DNA from: Artocarpus heterophyllus
Taxonomy: Eukaryota > Streptophyta > Magnoliopsida > Rosales > Moraceae
Assembly (NCBI GenBank): GCA_025403435.1
Contig: CM046330.1
Coordinates: forward strand, 25,793,507-25,857,506
Length of the DNA stretch: 64,000 nucleotides
Direction: 5' to 3'
In this document: piece after piece, positions 34,331-46,366 of the stretch
How the letters are laid out: the number at the start of each line of letters is the position of its first letter
Position numbering within the stretch: position 1 is the stretch's first letter
Translations under genes and position numbers: made by a program
The notes under the pieces: generated by a model
Databases searched by the model: none
Told to the model about the DNA's origin: nothing
The model's input: only the letters and a program-made list of their open reading frames with translations

Positions 34331-34726
34331 AGGGAGTGAGTCTAATGATTTACTCAGATCAATTTGAGAGATTAAGAGTGATACTCTTCTAGTGAGCATC
34401 TAAAAACTCCCTGAGAGCTTTTGTTCACAAATCACGAACACTAGCTTTGGGTTCTCTCTATTGGTTGGAAGGAGAGTCACCGGTGGAAGAGCTGTACGTG
34501 TGAGCCCACACTCACTCCGGTTGTGGATAGAGAATAGCAAAGAAGACCAGTTGGTTGAGGCTCTTCTGGAATGTTACTTCTCTACACAGGTCGCGGAGGT
34601 TCTTCGGCACACTGAGGTTAGTAAGATCTGTTTAATTTATACATATAACATGTCAAACTTGTGTTTTGGAAAATACTCTGATGAAAAAATTTTAAAAATT
34701 CCGCTGCGCACTTTGTTTCCAACAAT

Positions 34727-34739
34727 TGGTATCAGAGCC
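34727..34739 (+). other. Primer-binding site of copia A (initiator tRNA-Met type)
   Basis: TGGTATCAGAGCC follows the LTR end by two bases. It is complementary to the 3' end of plant initiator methionine tRNA, the usual primer for copia elements. Confidence 0.93.
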
Positions 34740-35239
34740 GAGGCTTTTACATAAATTTGCAAGTTTGTGATCATGTTATATGCATAAATTTTGTGATCTT
34801 AATCTCTCCAATGCTTGAATTAAATTTTATAGAGAGATGGCACTCTAAGTTTCTATATAATATATATGTTGTCATGGATTATATGGTGAATGTTTATTAA
34901 TTAATTATGGTTGATTAAATTGTTGTTTAATTATTTATTAATTAATTAATACCGGTTATGGTTCCTTAGAGGTTAGAATGTGTATCTAGGTTTTTCATGT
35001 AATTAGATGGCGGACTATCATCTCCATCTAGGAATTATTATTTAATTTTTTTTTAATTTGTAAGAATTTTGTAATTAAATAATTATTCGGAGAAGACGAA
35101 ATGAGAAGTCAGATCTTAAAGATTGATGATGGCGTCTCCAGGTATTTCCTGAGTCTCTAATTTTATGTTTTTGAATTGTTGAAAATAAAATTGATGAATT
35201 GCATTAAAATTGTATTTTTTGGATTGAGGGTTTTCTGCT

Positions 35240-35425
35240 CGGTCGGCATGCCAGACCTCACAGTTCGGCAGGCCGAAGGTCACAGATCGGTAGGCCGGAC
35301 GTACGGTCCGGCAGGCCGACAGTGGGGCAGAAATTTTGGTGCTCTGCCGGCAGGCCGAACCTTCATGTTCGGCAGGCCGAACCACCATGATCGGCAGACC
35401 GATCACCCAGATCGGCCTCCCGACC
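35240..35425. repeat. Eight-unit palindrome array in copia A leader
   Basis: Units start at 35240, 35263, 35285, 35305, 35345, 35367, 35389 and 35410. Steps are 20-23 bp, with one slot skipped (40 bp). Consensus is GTTCGGCAGGCCGAAC: two 7-bp complementary arms around a 2-bp centre. The unit at 35367 is perfect. It lies between the PBS and gag and is non-coding. As RNA each unit could form a 6-bp stem with a 4-nt loop. Confidence 0.93.
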
Positions 35426-36397
35426 GAAAGCAGCCAGGTGTCCAGAAAAGGTGCAATTTTTTTTTTGTGCAGTTTTAATTTTATTTTTGGGACGATTCTG
35501 AGAAACATTAAATTTGGATATGACCGGAAATATGAAGTGTTCGATTCATACAGGATTGAGGACTTGAAGATGGATATTACATGAAGAAGGATACAGCTTG
35601 AGGATTCACGGATGAAGAATCGAAAAATGTCTCGATTATTCTCTTGTAATCTTAGTTTTTCTATTCTCTAGGGTGGAACCGTAATATTACGGTTATTATT
35701 ATTATTATGCTTGTAGCTTTGCTTGATTGCTTTGCTTGTCTGCATTATAATATGATTTACCATGTATATTGATAACATGTCATATAGAATAGGGAGTGCC
35801 GCTCATATTAAAATTGTTCATGCATAATTTTAAAATAAAACCTTGACTTCAAAAGATTGAGTGGGAGAAGGTTTTCGAAGAGAGAACCTAAGGCCTCCAT
35901 CGTTGGTCCATAGGAAGAACACGATAGTCCCAACCCCTAGGAAGGGATTTCTATCATGTACCAGATTGGATCTCTGAAAGGATAAGGTATTTTAGTATGA
36001 TTTATGGTTGCACACCCCTAGGTGGTGATTATAAATCATGGATAAAATATTAAAACGGTGGTTATACACTCACGTTAATTTTATTATTAACCTCCCCTAG
36101 GAGCTCTGTTAATAAAATTAATGGCCAAAGAAACGATTATTAGTATATGCTGGATCATACGGGTCCTGGATGGCATATACTAATCAGGAGGGGATCCGTG
36201 TTCCTGATTGAATTTGGCATGACTCCCCTAGGAGCTTGTTGAATTCTGAGTTGGGAATTATCGTTGTAAGGTTGTGATATTTTCAAGGTTTTGACACATA
36301 AACACATTTGTATGATTTTACATGATTGTGTTATCTTACTAAATTATTATATATGTTCGCTTATGTTTGGTATATGATTCTTTATTGTAGATTGAAA

Positions 36398-38169
36398 ATG
36401 TCTAAAAACGCTTTATCATCGATACTTGACAAAAACCAATTAACCGGTGAGAACTATAATGATTGGAAACGGAACCTGGACATCGTCCTTTCCTTTGAGA
36501 AACTGAAATATGTTCTGACAACTCCTTGTCCTCCCGAGCCTACAGGAGACTCAAGTAATGAGCAATTCCAAGCGTACGACTGCTGGAAAGATGCTAATGA
36601 TCAGGCCCGCTGCTATGTTATGGCTAGCATGAATAACGTGCTGCAGGCTCAACATCAGGATTATAAGACTGCGAAGCAGATCTTGGATAATCTTGAGGAC
36701 ATGTTTGGAGGCCAGGCCATAACAAAGCGGCAAGGGGCGCTTCGGAAACTCTTAAACTGTAGACAGAGACCGGGACATCTGTAAAGGAGCACATGATGTT
36801 GGTCATGGGTTACCTCGCTGAGGCTCAAACCAATGGAGCCGACATCGATGCTGAAACACAGATGACTATGGTCTTTGAGACTCTGTCTAAGGAATTTATT
36901 CCGTTTAGAGCTACTTTTAATCTAAGCAATAGACGGGATATGACCTTGACAGAAATGATGAAACAGTTACAAGAGTTTGAACTGCTGATCAGGGAGTCTC
37001 TTGCTGGTGGAGAGGCTAATATGGTAGCTGCTTCTGGTTCCAATCCTAACTCTGGGAATGGAAAGAAGCAACGGGCCAAAAGTGGGAAGTCTTCTATTCC
37101 TATTGCTACCAAGAGCAAGAAGAAGAAGAAGAAGAACCCAAAAAAGCTTAAGTGCTTCTTTTGTGGTAAGGTCGGGCATATAAAGAAGCATTGCAAGGAC
37201 TTCCTTTCCAAGGGAGGTAGGTGTGATCTTCTATATTTAGAAACTTGTTTGGTTGAGGAATCCAGTGAAATTTGGGTCATAGATTCTGGTGCAACTAATC
37301 ATGTTTGTGTTTCTCTGCAGGGATTCAAAGAAACGAGAAGTCTACTTTGTGAAGACTTAACGCTTCGGATGGGCGATGGATCCTTGGTCTCAGCGGAAGC
37401 AGTGGGAGATGTCCATCTTTATTTTGATAATTATAGGAGTTTAATTTTGCGAGATTGTTTTTATGTTCCTAAATTTAAAAGGAATTTAATTTCTGTATCT
37501 TCTTTATTTAAAGACTCCTACGTGGTATCTTTTAATGAAAAAGTGGTGATTCGTAAAAACAAATCTTTTATCTGTTCTGGATGGATGCAAAATAATCTAT
37601 ATTTTATCAAACCTAAGATGGACCTATTGCTTAATGCTGAGATAAATGATAATGACTCAAAAAGACTTAAAACTTCTCACTCTAATAAGACTTATCTTTG
37701 GCATTTGCGCCTTGGCCATATTAACCTAAATAGGATTCAAAGGTTGGTAAGGGATGGACCTTTAAGTCACTTAAAGGTGGAATCTATACCTCAATGTGAG
37801 TCTTGTTTGGAGGGTAAAATGACCAAAAGACCATACGGGTCTAAGGGCAATAGGGCCGAAGGGGTTCTAGAACTTGTGCATAGTGATGTTTGCGGACCGA
37901 TGAACATCCGGGCACGAGGAGGGTATGAGTACTTCGTTACTTTTATTGACGATTACTCAAGATATGGGTATGTGTACCTAATGCACCACAAAAGCGAAAC
38001 TTATGATAAGTTCAGGGAGTTTCGGGCTGAAGTGGAAAAGCAATTGGGTAGACCCATAAAGGCACTTCGATCTGATCGAGGTGGGGAATACCTTTCTGAT
38101 GAGTTCTTGGGACACTTGTTAGAGAATGAGATTTTATCCCATTTGACTGCGCCGGGCACTCCGCAGTAG
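36398..38169 (+). CDS. Copia A gag-protease-integrase frame (frameshift and TAG stop)
   Basis: The ATG at 36,398 opens gag (MSKNALSSILDKNQLTGENY). Gag breaks near 36,773, where GGG stands for the GGGG seen in copia B, and continues in the next frame from about 36,793. Then follow the CCHC knuckle CFFCGKVGHIKKHC (about 37,160-37,200), the protease-like active site VIDSGATNHVC, the integrase zinc region (HLRLGHINLNRIQ..CESCLEGK) and the catalytic core (DVCGPM.., FIDDYSRYGYVYL). A TAG at 38,167-38,169 interrupts integrase where B has CAG. With both lesions this copy cannot make a full polyprotein by ordinary translation. Confidence 0.95.
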
Positions 38170-40350
38170 AATGGCGTAGCAGAGAGAAGGAATAGGACTT
38201 TGTTGGACATGATTCGGTCCATGATGAGTTATTCATCATTGCCTTTATCCTTTTGGGGATATGCACTACAAACCGCATGTTATCTTTTGAACAATGTGCC
38301 TTCAAAATCGGTCCCTAAAACTCCTCACGAGTTGTGGACAAGATGGAAGACATCCTTAAACCATATTCGCATATGGGGATGTCCAGCTCATGTCCTGTTT
38401 AAGGATCCGAATAAGTTGGAAGCACGTTCAGAAGTTTGCATGTTTGTAGGATATCCAAAAGGGACTAAAGGGGGTTATTTTTATAACCCAAAGGAAAATA
38501 AAGTCGTGGTTTCAACTAATGCAACTTTCCTTGAGGAGAGTTACATGAACGACTTTAAACCTCAAAGCAAAGTGGTGCTTGAGGAGTTAAGGGGTAATCT
38601 GTTTACTCCGGAGGTTCCGAACGAAACCATTCCGATCGGTGTAGAAAAACCAAACAAACCTGAACAACAACCTCAGGGGCTTCGGCGTAGTGGGAGGATC
38701 GGGCGTCAACCTGAGAGGTATATGTTCAATGGGGAGGTCTTTTTGGCTGAACCGGATGAACATGACAGGGATCCTTATACTTACGCAGAAGCTATGGAGG
38801 ATGTTGATTCAAGACTCTGGACAGAGGCCATGAACATTGAGATGAAGTCTATGGAGACTAATCGGGTTTGGGAGCTTGTGGATCTTCCCGAAGGGATAAA
38901 ACCCATAGGGAGTAAGTGGATCTACAAGAGGAAAAGAGGAGTGGATGGAAAGGTCGAAACCTTTAAAGCTAGACTGGTAGCTAAGGGTTATACGCAAAAG
39001 GAAGGAATCGATTATGAGGAAACCTTTTCGCCTGTAGCCATGCTTAAGTCCATCCGGATTCTCTTGTCCATAGCTGCCGCTCTCGACTACGAGATTTGGC
39101 AGATGGATGTCAAGACGGCTTTTCTGAATGGCTATCTTGATGAGTCCATTTATATGGAACAACCAGACGGGTTCAAGGTCGCAGGTCAAGAGGGTAAGGT
39201 TTGTAAGCTGCTAAAGTCAATTTATGGACTTAAGCAGGCTTCTCGTTCTTGGAACATAAGATTTGATCAAGTGATCAAGACTTATGGGTTCTCACAAAAT
39301 GTGGATGAACCATGTGTTTACAAACACATTAAGAATGGGAAGGTGGTTTTTCTACTACTCTATGTAGATGACATTCTGCTAATTGGCAATGACGTTGGGG
39401 CATTGTCATCGGTCAAATTATGGTTGACCAAGCAGTTTGACATGAAGGACTTAGGTGAGGCTAATTTTTTTCTCGGTATCCAGATCTTTCGGGGTAGGAA
39501 GAACAAAATGATAGCTTTGTCACAGGCCGGCTACATAGATAAAATTCTCAGGAGGTTTGCAATGCAGGATTCCAAGAAAGGTGGGCAACCATCTAGGTCT
39601 GGAATTACTCTTTCTAAGAAAGACTCTCCAAAGTCTTATGAAGAAAGAGAATACATGAAGAAGGTACCTTATGCTTCGGCAGTGGGTAGTCTCATGTATG
39701 CCATGCTTTGCACTCGACCGGATATTAGTTATGCGGTCGGGATTGTGAGTCGATTTCAGGCGGATCCAGGACCGAACCATTGGGTTGCGGTAAAGCATAT
39801 TTTCAAGTACCTAAGAAGGACTCGAGGGTATATGCTTGTGTATTCGGGTGAGGATTTAACTCCTCTAGGATACACTGATTCGGATTTTCAATCCTGCCTG
39901 GATTCTAGGAAATCGACATCGGGGTTTGTGTTTACTCTGGGTGGTGGTGCCATCAGTTGGAGAAGTGCGAAGCAAGATTGCACTTCGGATTCAACGATGG
40001 AGGCCGAGTATGTGGCGGCTAGTGATGCTTCGAAAGAAGCAGCGTGGCTCTGCAAGTTCCTTGGGGATCTTGAGGTAGTTCCTGGTATGGATAAAGCGGT
40101 ATCACTGTACTGTGATAACAGTGCGGCGGTAGCTAATGCTAAGGAACCAAGATTTCACAAGAAGAGTAAGCATATTGATCGGAAGTATCATGTGATAAAG
40201 GACTTCGTTGAGAGCGGGCATGTCACGGTGTGCAAGATCGCGTCAGAGGACAATTTTGCTGATCCATTTACGAAGACACTTTCTGGGAGAGTCTTCGAAA
40301 GGCATGTGGAAGCTATGGGGATGCGAAATTTGCAGTATTTACTCACTTAG
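38170..40350 (+). CDS. Copia A integrase end, reverse transcriptase and RNase H
   Basis: It stays in the same frame as the preceding part, after the [19 protein letters not shown] continues integrase. RT follows with [37 protein letters not shown] and the active site [13 protein letters not shown]. RNase H has [51 protein letters not shown] and [13 protein letters not shown]. The stop is just before the polypurine tract. This 716-codon stretch has no internal lesions. Confidence 0.96.
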   Translation, partial: NGVAERRNRTLLDMIRSMMSYSSLPLSFWGYALQTACYLLNNVPSKSVPKTPHELWTRWKTSLNHIRIWGCPAHVLFKDPNKLEARSEVCMFVGYPKGTKGGYFYNPKENKVVVSTNATFLEESYMNDFKPQSKVVLEELRGNLFTPEVPNETIPIGVEKPNKPEQQPQGLRRSGRIGRQPERYMFNGEVFLAEPDEHDRDPYTYAEAMEDVDSRLWTEAMNIEMKSMETNRVWELVDLPEGIKPIGSKWIYKRKRGVDGKVETFKARLVAKGYTQKEGIDYEETFSPVAMLKSIRILLSIAAALDYEIWQMDVKTAFLNGYLDESIYMEQPDGFKVAGQEGKVCKLLKSIYGLKQASRSWNIRFDQVIKTYGFSQNVDEPCVYKHIKNGKVVFLLLYVDDILLIGNDVGALSSVKLWLTKQFDMKDLGEANFFLGIQIFRGRKNKMIALSQAGYIDKILRRFAMQDSKKGGQPSRSGITLSKKDSPKSYEEREYMKKVPYASAVGSLMYAMLCTRPDISYAVGIVSRFQADPGPNHWVAVKHIFKYLRRTRGYMLVYSGEDLTPLGYTDSDFQSCLDSRKSTSGFVFTLGGGAISWRSAKQDCTSDSTMEAEYVAASDASKEAAWLCKFLGDLEVVPGMDKAVSLYCDNSAAVANAKEPRFHKKSKHIDRKYHVIKDFVESGHVTVCKIASEDNFADPFTKTLSGRVFERHVEAMGMRNLQYLLT

Positions 40351-40351
40351 T

Positions 40352-40364
40352 GCAAGTGGGAGAT
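40352..40364 (+). other. Polypurine tract of copia A
   Basis: GCAAGTGGGAGAT directly abuts the 3' LTR, the expected position for the plus-strand primer. Confidence 0.8.
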
Positions 40365-42398
40365 TGTTAGACATGTATGCTCTAAGGAGTAAAAATGTAA
40401 TACGTTTTTGGAGACATTTTTATCAATAAAGAATTTATTCGTTTATATATACCAAATATTGTCCTCTTTACGTTCATATTTGTTGAATGTATGATAAGCA
40501 AACAATAGTCTGAGACTGTCAGTCTAAACCTTAAGAGTTGGGCATATGATGGGATGATTATGCGGTAGACACGACTCTTAAGGTGATGGTCTAAAATATA
40601 TGATCCGCAATCGAGGGAATAAAGTTGGGCGCTTTATTCATGTAAAGATTGTTATGTTGTCTATATCCCTTTTGGGAGATGGTTTGTCTTGGCCATCGGA
40701 GTTGGACTCCGTGAATAGAAACATTGGCGCGTTGTCATAGGTGACGATGTGTTGGATCGGGACATAAAGTGAATTGATTTGGATTAATAATTCTGTCTTG
40801 GCAAATCGATTCACTTTAGACAATCATTTGTATTGTATCTTAATCCTGAGATGAATAATGGGCCCGTTGTCTCGATTTGTGTCTTTTGATGTACCAATGG
40901 GTGACTCCCACATCTCTATAGTGGCATGCATGCCGGTACGTTGGAGGCATGACTCTTGATAGCGTAGACTTGTTATTCATAGATATGGAATCCATAGCTC
41001 CTCTTTAGGAGTAATGATATCCTCTTATATGCGTTGTCCTGTAATTGGAAAACTGGAGCGCTCAACCATTTGGATACATAGGTGTAACCGAATGGTATAC
41101 TATCTTTGGATGGTAAGTTTTCTAATGGTGAGACAATGGAACGTAAGATAAAAATAATCGGGAAGGTAAGACAGAACTTGTCCTTAAACCGATTATGGAT
41201 GATCATATGGGGATGCGATACACTATGATATGTCATGGAGACTTAGCTACACGAGCTTCGTAATTCTATAAAGTTCGAGAGTGCAGCTCCAAGCTTTTAG
41301 TGGAGTAGCGTTGGAGTTGATAATTGTGAAATGTATATCTGGGATATTGGGTTTCATAATTATCATGAGCTTGAACTTTATAGGTCCATTTTGGTCCCCT
41401 TTGCTAGCTCACAAAATCCTGTAACGACACGGCGTGCTTTTCCAATAATTGGTGACTTATGTCGGATTTATCAGATTGGTTTAAAATTTATAAGAATCAA
41501 ATAATTCATGTCTGTTTATCGGTTGAATTAATTATGTAAGAAATTAATTCAAGATGAACTTGTTGAATTATGGCGTTCGGATAATTCTTGTCTGTTTATC
41601 GGTTGTTTTAATTTTGGACAATTAGAACAAGATAAACTTGTAGAATTATTGTGAATTGATTTATTTTCTTAGAGATTATCTTGATAAAGTTTGTTTTGAT
41701 CAGATATCTTTTCTATTGGGCTATTTGAATCAAAACTGAGACTTTATCCTTTAGAATCTCGGGTGGAAAATAAAAGATTCGCGGAGATTTTTTCTCGGCA
41801 GTTCGGCATGCTGGATGACGTGTTCGGCCTGCCGAACTGGCAAGTTCGGCCTGCCTATCTCACAGTTCGGCATGCCGACCGCGACAGTTAAGATTACGCG
41901 TTTTTCACGCGTATCTTATCAGATATTGATCCGAACTTGATTCTGTTTCGATTTTTGAGACCTAATCTGATATGGACTGACCCCAAGGACCAATAGGTAT
42001 AAAAAGGGAGTGAGTCTAATGATTTACTCAGATCAATTTGAGAGATTAAGAGTGATACTCTTCTAGTGAGCATCTGAAAACTCCCTGAGAGCTTTTGTTC
42101 ACAAATCACGAACACTAGCTTTGGGTTCTCTCTATTGGTTGGAAGGAGAGTCACCGGTGGAAGAGCTGTACGTGTGAGCCCACACTCACTCCGGTTGTGG
42201 ATAGAGAATAGCAAAGAAGACCAGTTGGTTGAGGCTCTTCTGGAACGTTACTTCTCTACACAGGTCGCGGAGGTTCTTCGGCACACTGAGGTTAGTAAGA
42301 TCTGTTTAATTTATACATATAACATGTCAAACTTGTGTTTTGGAAAATACTCTGATGAAAAAATTTTAAAAATTCCGCTACGCACTTTGTTTCCAACA
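40365..42398 (+). mobile_element. Copia A 3' LTR
   Basis: 2,034 bp, ending ..TTTCCAACA before the GACGC target duplication. The palindrome array is at 41,801-41,880 with the same four units as the 5' LTR; the first has decayed from GCCGG to GCTGG. Confidence 0.97.
41801..41880. repeat. Four-unit palindrome array in A 3' LTR
   Basis: Units at 41801, 41822, 41844 and 41865, with steps 21, 22 and 21 as in the 5' LTR. Confidence 0.92.
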
Positions 42399-45300
42399 GA
42401 CGCCCAATCCTCCCACTACGTCGAAGCCCCTGAGGTTGTTGTTCAGGTTTGTTTGGTTTTTCTACATCGATCAGAATGGTTTAGTTCGGAACCTCCGGAG
42501 TGAACGAATCACCCCTTAACTCCTCAAGCACCACTTTGCTTCAAGGTTTAAAGTCGTCCATGTAACTCTCCTCAAGGAAAGTTGCATTAGTTGAAACCAC
42601 GACTTTATTTTCCTTTGGGTTATAAAATAACCCCCTTTAGTCCCTTTTGGATATCCTACAAACACGCAAACTTCTGAACGTGCTTCCAACTTATTCGGAT
42701 CCTTAAACAGGACATGAGCCGGACATCCCATATGTGAATATGGTTTAAGGATGTCTTCCGTCTTGTCCACAACTCGTGAGGAATTTTAGGGACCGATTTT
42801 GAAGGCACATTGTTCAAAAGATAACATGCGGTTTGTAGTGCATATCCCAAAAAGGATAAAGGCAATGATGAATAACTCATCATGGACCGTATCATGTCCA
42901 ACAAAGTCCTATTCCTTCTCTCTGCTACGCCATTCTGCTGCGGAGTGCCCGGCGCAGTCAAATGGGATAAAATCTCATTCTCTAACAAGTGTCCCAAGAA
43001 CTCATCAAAAAGGTATTCCCCACCTCGATCAGATCGAAGTGCCTTTATGGGTCTACCCAATTGCTTTTCCACTTCAGCCCGAAACTCCCTAAACTTGTCA
43101 TAAGTTTTGCTTTTGTGGTGCATCAGGTACACATACCCATATCTTGAGTAATCGTCAATAAAAGTGACAAAGTACTCATACCCTCCTCGTGCCCGGATGT
43201 TCATCGGTCCACAAACATCACTATGCACAAGTTCTAGAACCCCTTCGGCCCTATTGCCTTTAGACCCGTATGGTCTTTTGGTCATTTTACCCTCCAAACA
43301 AGATTCACACTGAGGTATAGATACCACCTTTAAGTGACTTAAAGGTCCATCCCTTACCAACCTTTGAATCTTATTCAGGTTAATATGGCCAAGGCGCAAA
43401 TGCCAAAGATAAGTCTTATTAGAGTGAGAAGTTTTAAGTCTTTTTGAGTCATTATCATTTATCTCAGCATTAAGCAATAAGTCCATCTTAGGTTTGATAA
43501 AATATAGATTATTTTGCATCCATCCAGAACAGATAAAAGATTTGTTTTTACGAATCACCACTTTTTCATTAAAAGATACCATGTAGGAGTCTTTAAATAA
43601 AGAAGATACAGAAATTAAATTCCTTTTAAATTTAGGAACATAAAAACAATCTCGCAAAATTAAATTCCTATAATTATCAAAATAAAGATGGACATCTCCC
43701 ACTGCTTCCACTGAGACCAAGGATCCATCGCCCATCCGAAGCGTTAAGTCTTCACGAAGTAGACTTCTCGTTTCTTTGAATCCTTGCAGAGAAACACAAA
43801 CATGATTAGTTGCACCGGAATCTATGACCCAGATGTCACTGGATTCCTCAACCAAACAAGTTTCTAGATATAGAAGATCACACCTACCTCCCTTGGAAAG
43901 GAAGTCCTTGCAATGCTTCTTTATATGCCCGACCTTACCACAGAAGAAGCACTTAAGCTTCTTAGGGTTCTTCTTCTTCTTCTTCTTGCTCTTAGTAGTA
44001 GCAGGAATAGAAGACTTCCCACTCTTGGCCCATTGCTTCTTTCCATTCCCAGAGTTAGGATTGGAACCAGAAGCAGCTACCACGTTGGCCTCACCACCAG
44101 CAGGAGACTCCCTGATCAGCAGTTCAAACTCCTATAACTGCTTCATCAGTTCTGTCAAGGTCATATCTCGTCTATTGCTTAAATTAAAAGTAGCTCTAAA
44201 CGGAATAAATTCCTTAGACAGAGTCTCAAAGACCATAGTCATCTGAGTTTCAGCATCGATGTCGGCTCCATTGGTTTGAGCCTCAACGAGGTAACCCATG
44301 ACCAACATCATGTGCTCCTTTACAGATGTCCCCGGTCTCTGTCTACAGTTTAAGAGTTTCCAAAGAGCCCCTTGCCGCTTTGTTATGGCCTGGCCTCCAA
44401 ACATGTCCTCAAGATTATCCAAGATCTACTTCGCAGTCTCATAATCCTGATGTTGAGCCTACAGCACATTGTTCATGCTAGCCATAACATAGCAGCGGGC
44501 CTGATCATTAGCATCTTTCCAACTGTCATACGCTTGGAATTGCTCATTACTTGAGTCTCCCGTAGGCTCGAGAGGACAAGGGGTTGTCAAAACATATTTC
44601 AGTTTCTCAAAGGAAAGGACGATGTCCAGGTTCCGTTTCCAATCGTTATAATTCTCACCGGTTAATTGGTTTTTGTCAAGTATCGAAGATAAAACGTTTT
44701 TAGACATTTTCAATCTACAATAAAGAATCATATACCAAACATAAACAAACATATATAATAATTTAGTAAGATAACACAATCATGTAAATCATACAAATGT
44801 GTTTATGTGTCAAAACATTGAGAATATCACAACCTTACAATGATAATTCCCAACTCAAAATTCAACAAGCTCCTAGGGGAGTCATGCCAAATTCAATCAG
44901 GAACATGGATCCCTTCCTGATTAATATATGCCATCTAGGACCCGCATGATCCAGCATATACTAATAATTGTTTCTTTGGCCATTAATTTTATTAACAGAG
45001 CTCCTAGGGGAGGTTAATAATAAAATTAACATGAATGTATAACCACCGTTTTAATATTTTATTCATGATTTATAATCACCACCTAGGGGTGTGCAACCAT
45101 AAGTCATACTAAAATACCTTATCCTTTCAGAGATCCAATCTGGTACATGATAGAAATCCCTTCCTAGGGGTCGGGACCACCATGTTCTTCCTATGGACCA
45201 ACGATGGAGGCCTTAGGTCCTCTCTTCAAAAACCTTCTCCCACTCAATCTTTTGAAGTCAAGGTTTTATTTTAAAATTATGCATGAATAATTTTAATATG

Positions 45301-46366
45301 AGCCACGCTCCCTATTCTATATGACATGTTAACAATATACATGGTAAATCATATTATAATGCAAACAAGCAAAGCAATCAAGCAAAGCTATAAGCAAAAT
45401 AATAATAACCGTAATATTATGGTTCCACCCTAGAGAATAGAAAACTAAGATTACAAGAGAATAATCGAGACATTTATCGATTCTTCATCTTTGAATCCTC
45501 AAGCTGTATCTTTCTTCATGTAATATTCATCTTCAAGTCTTCAATCCGTATGAATTGAATACTTCATATTTCCGGTCATATCCAAATTTAATGTTTCTTA
45601 GAATCGTCCCAAAAATAAAATAAAAACTGCATCGAAAAAATTACACCTTTTCTGGACTCCTGGTAGCTCTTGCTCGGCAGGCCGATGTGGGTGATCGGCC
45701 TGTTGATCATGGAGGTTCGGCCTGCCGAACATGAAGGGTCGGCCTGTCGGCATAGCCCCAAAATTTCTGCCCCACTGTCGGCCTGCCGGACCACACGTCC
45801 GGCCTGCCGATCTGTGACCTTCGGCCTGCCGAACTGTGAGGTCTGGCATGCCGACCGAGCAGAAAACGCATATTCCAAAAATACAATTTTAATGCAATTC
45901 ATCAATTTTATTTTCAACAATTCAAAAACATAAAATTAGAGACTCAAGAAATACCTGGAGGCGCCATCATCAATCTTCTAGATCCGACTTCTCGATCCGT
46001 CTTCTCCAAATAATTATTTAATTACAAAATTCTTACAAATTAAAAATTAAATAACAATTCTTAGACGGAGATGATAGTCCGCCATCTAATTACATGAAAA
46101 ACCGAGATACACATTCTAACCTCTAAGGAACTAGAACTGGTATTAATTAATTAATAAATAATTAAACATTGATTTAATCAACCATAATTAATTAATAAAC
46201 ATTCACCACATAATCCATGACAACATATATATTATATAGAAACCTAGAGTGCCATCTCTCTATAAAATTCAATTCAAGCATAGGAGAGATTAAGATCACA
46301 AAATTTATGCATATAACATGATCACAAACTTGCAAATTTATGTAAAAACCTGGCTCTGATACAAAT
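42399..46366 (-). pseudogene. Copia B 5' internal region: leader, gag, protease, integrase
   Basis: On the - strand, gag begins at 44,707 (MSKNVLSSILDKNQ). The leader (about 44,710-46,355) has the palindrome array and a primer-binding site next to the LTR. Gag contains TAG/TAA stops replacing CAG/CAA codons near 44,460, 44,430 and 44,133. The longest frame, 44,083-42,656, covers the CCHC knuckle, VIDSGATNHVC and integrase. The frame then shifts near 42,735, where GGG stands for the GGGG of element A. It ends at the A insertion site; pol continues at 32,690 and downward. Confidence 0.93.
45672..45856. repeat. Eight-unit palindrome array in copia B leader
   Basis: Units at 45672, 45693, 45715, 45737, 45776, 45797, 45819 and 45841. 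Steps are 21-22 bp with one 39-bp double step, mirroring the A leader. The unit at 45,715 (GTTCGGCCTGCCGAAC) is perfect. Confidence 0.92.

Larger units (their letters stand above)
32691..34724 (+). mobile_element. Copia A 5' LTR
   Basis: TGTTAGACAT..TTTCCAACA, 2,034 bp, the same length as the 3' LTR. By eye I count about ten differences between the two, all transitions. A TATAAAA box sits at 34,324-34,330 and a four-unit palindrome array about 120 bp upstream of it. The non-ATG open frame near the LTR 3' end occurs in all four LTRs of this family but has no sign of being a gene. Confidence 0.97.

Noticed and set aside
34461..34754. Open frame near the 3' end of each copia LTR (VGRRVTGGRAVRVSPHS..), found in all four LTRs
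   Set aside because: It starts at a non-ATG codon, overlaps the LTR end and PBS, and its conservation is explained by LTR identity.
35240..35425. CRISPR-like regularly spaced repeats
   Set aside because: It is a plant nuclear retrotransposon. Spacers are only 5-7 bp, units are imperfect palindromes, and there are no cas genes.
35176..35584. Open frames through the palindrome array on both strands
   Set aside because: They arise from GC-rich repeats without stops, have no homology and are not kept in copia B.
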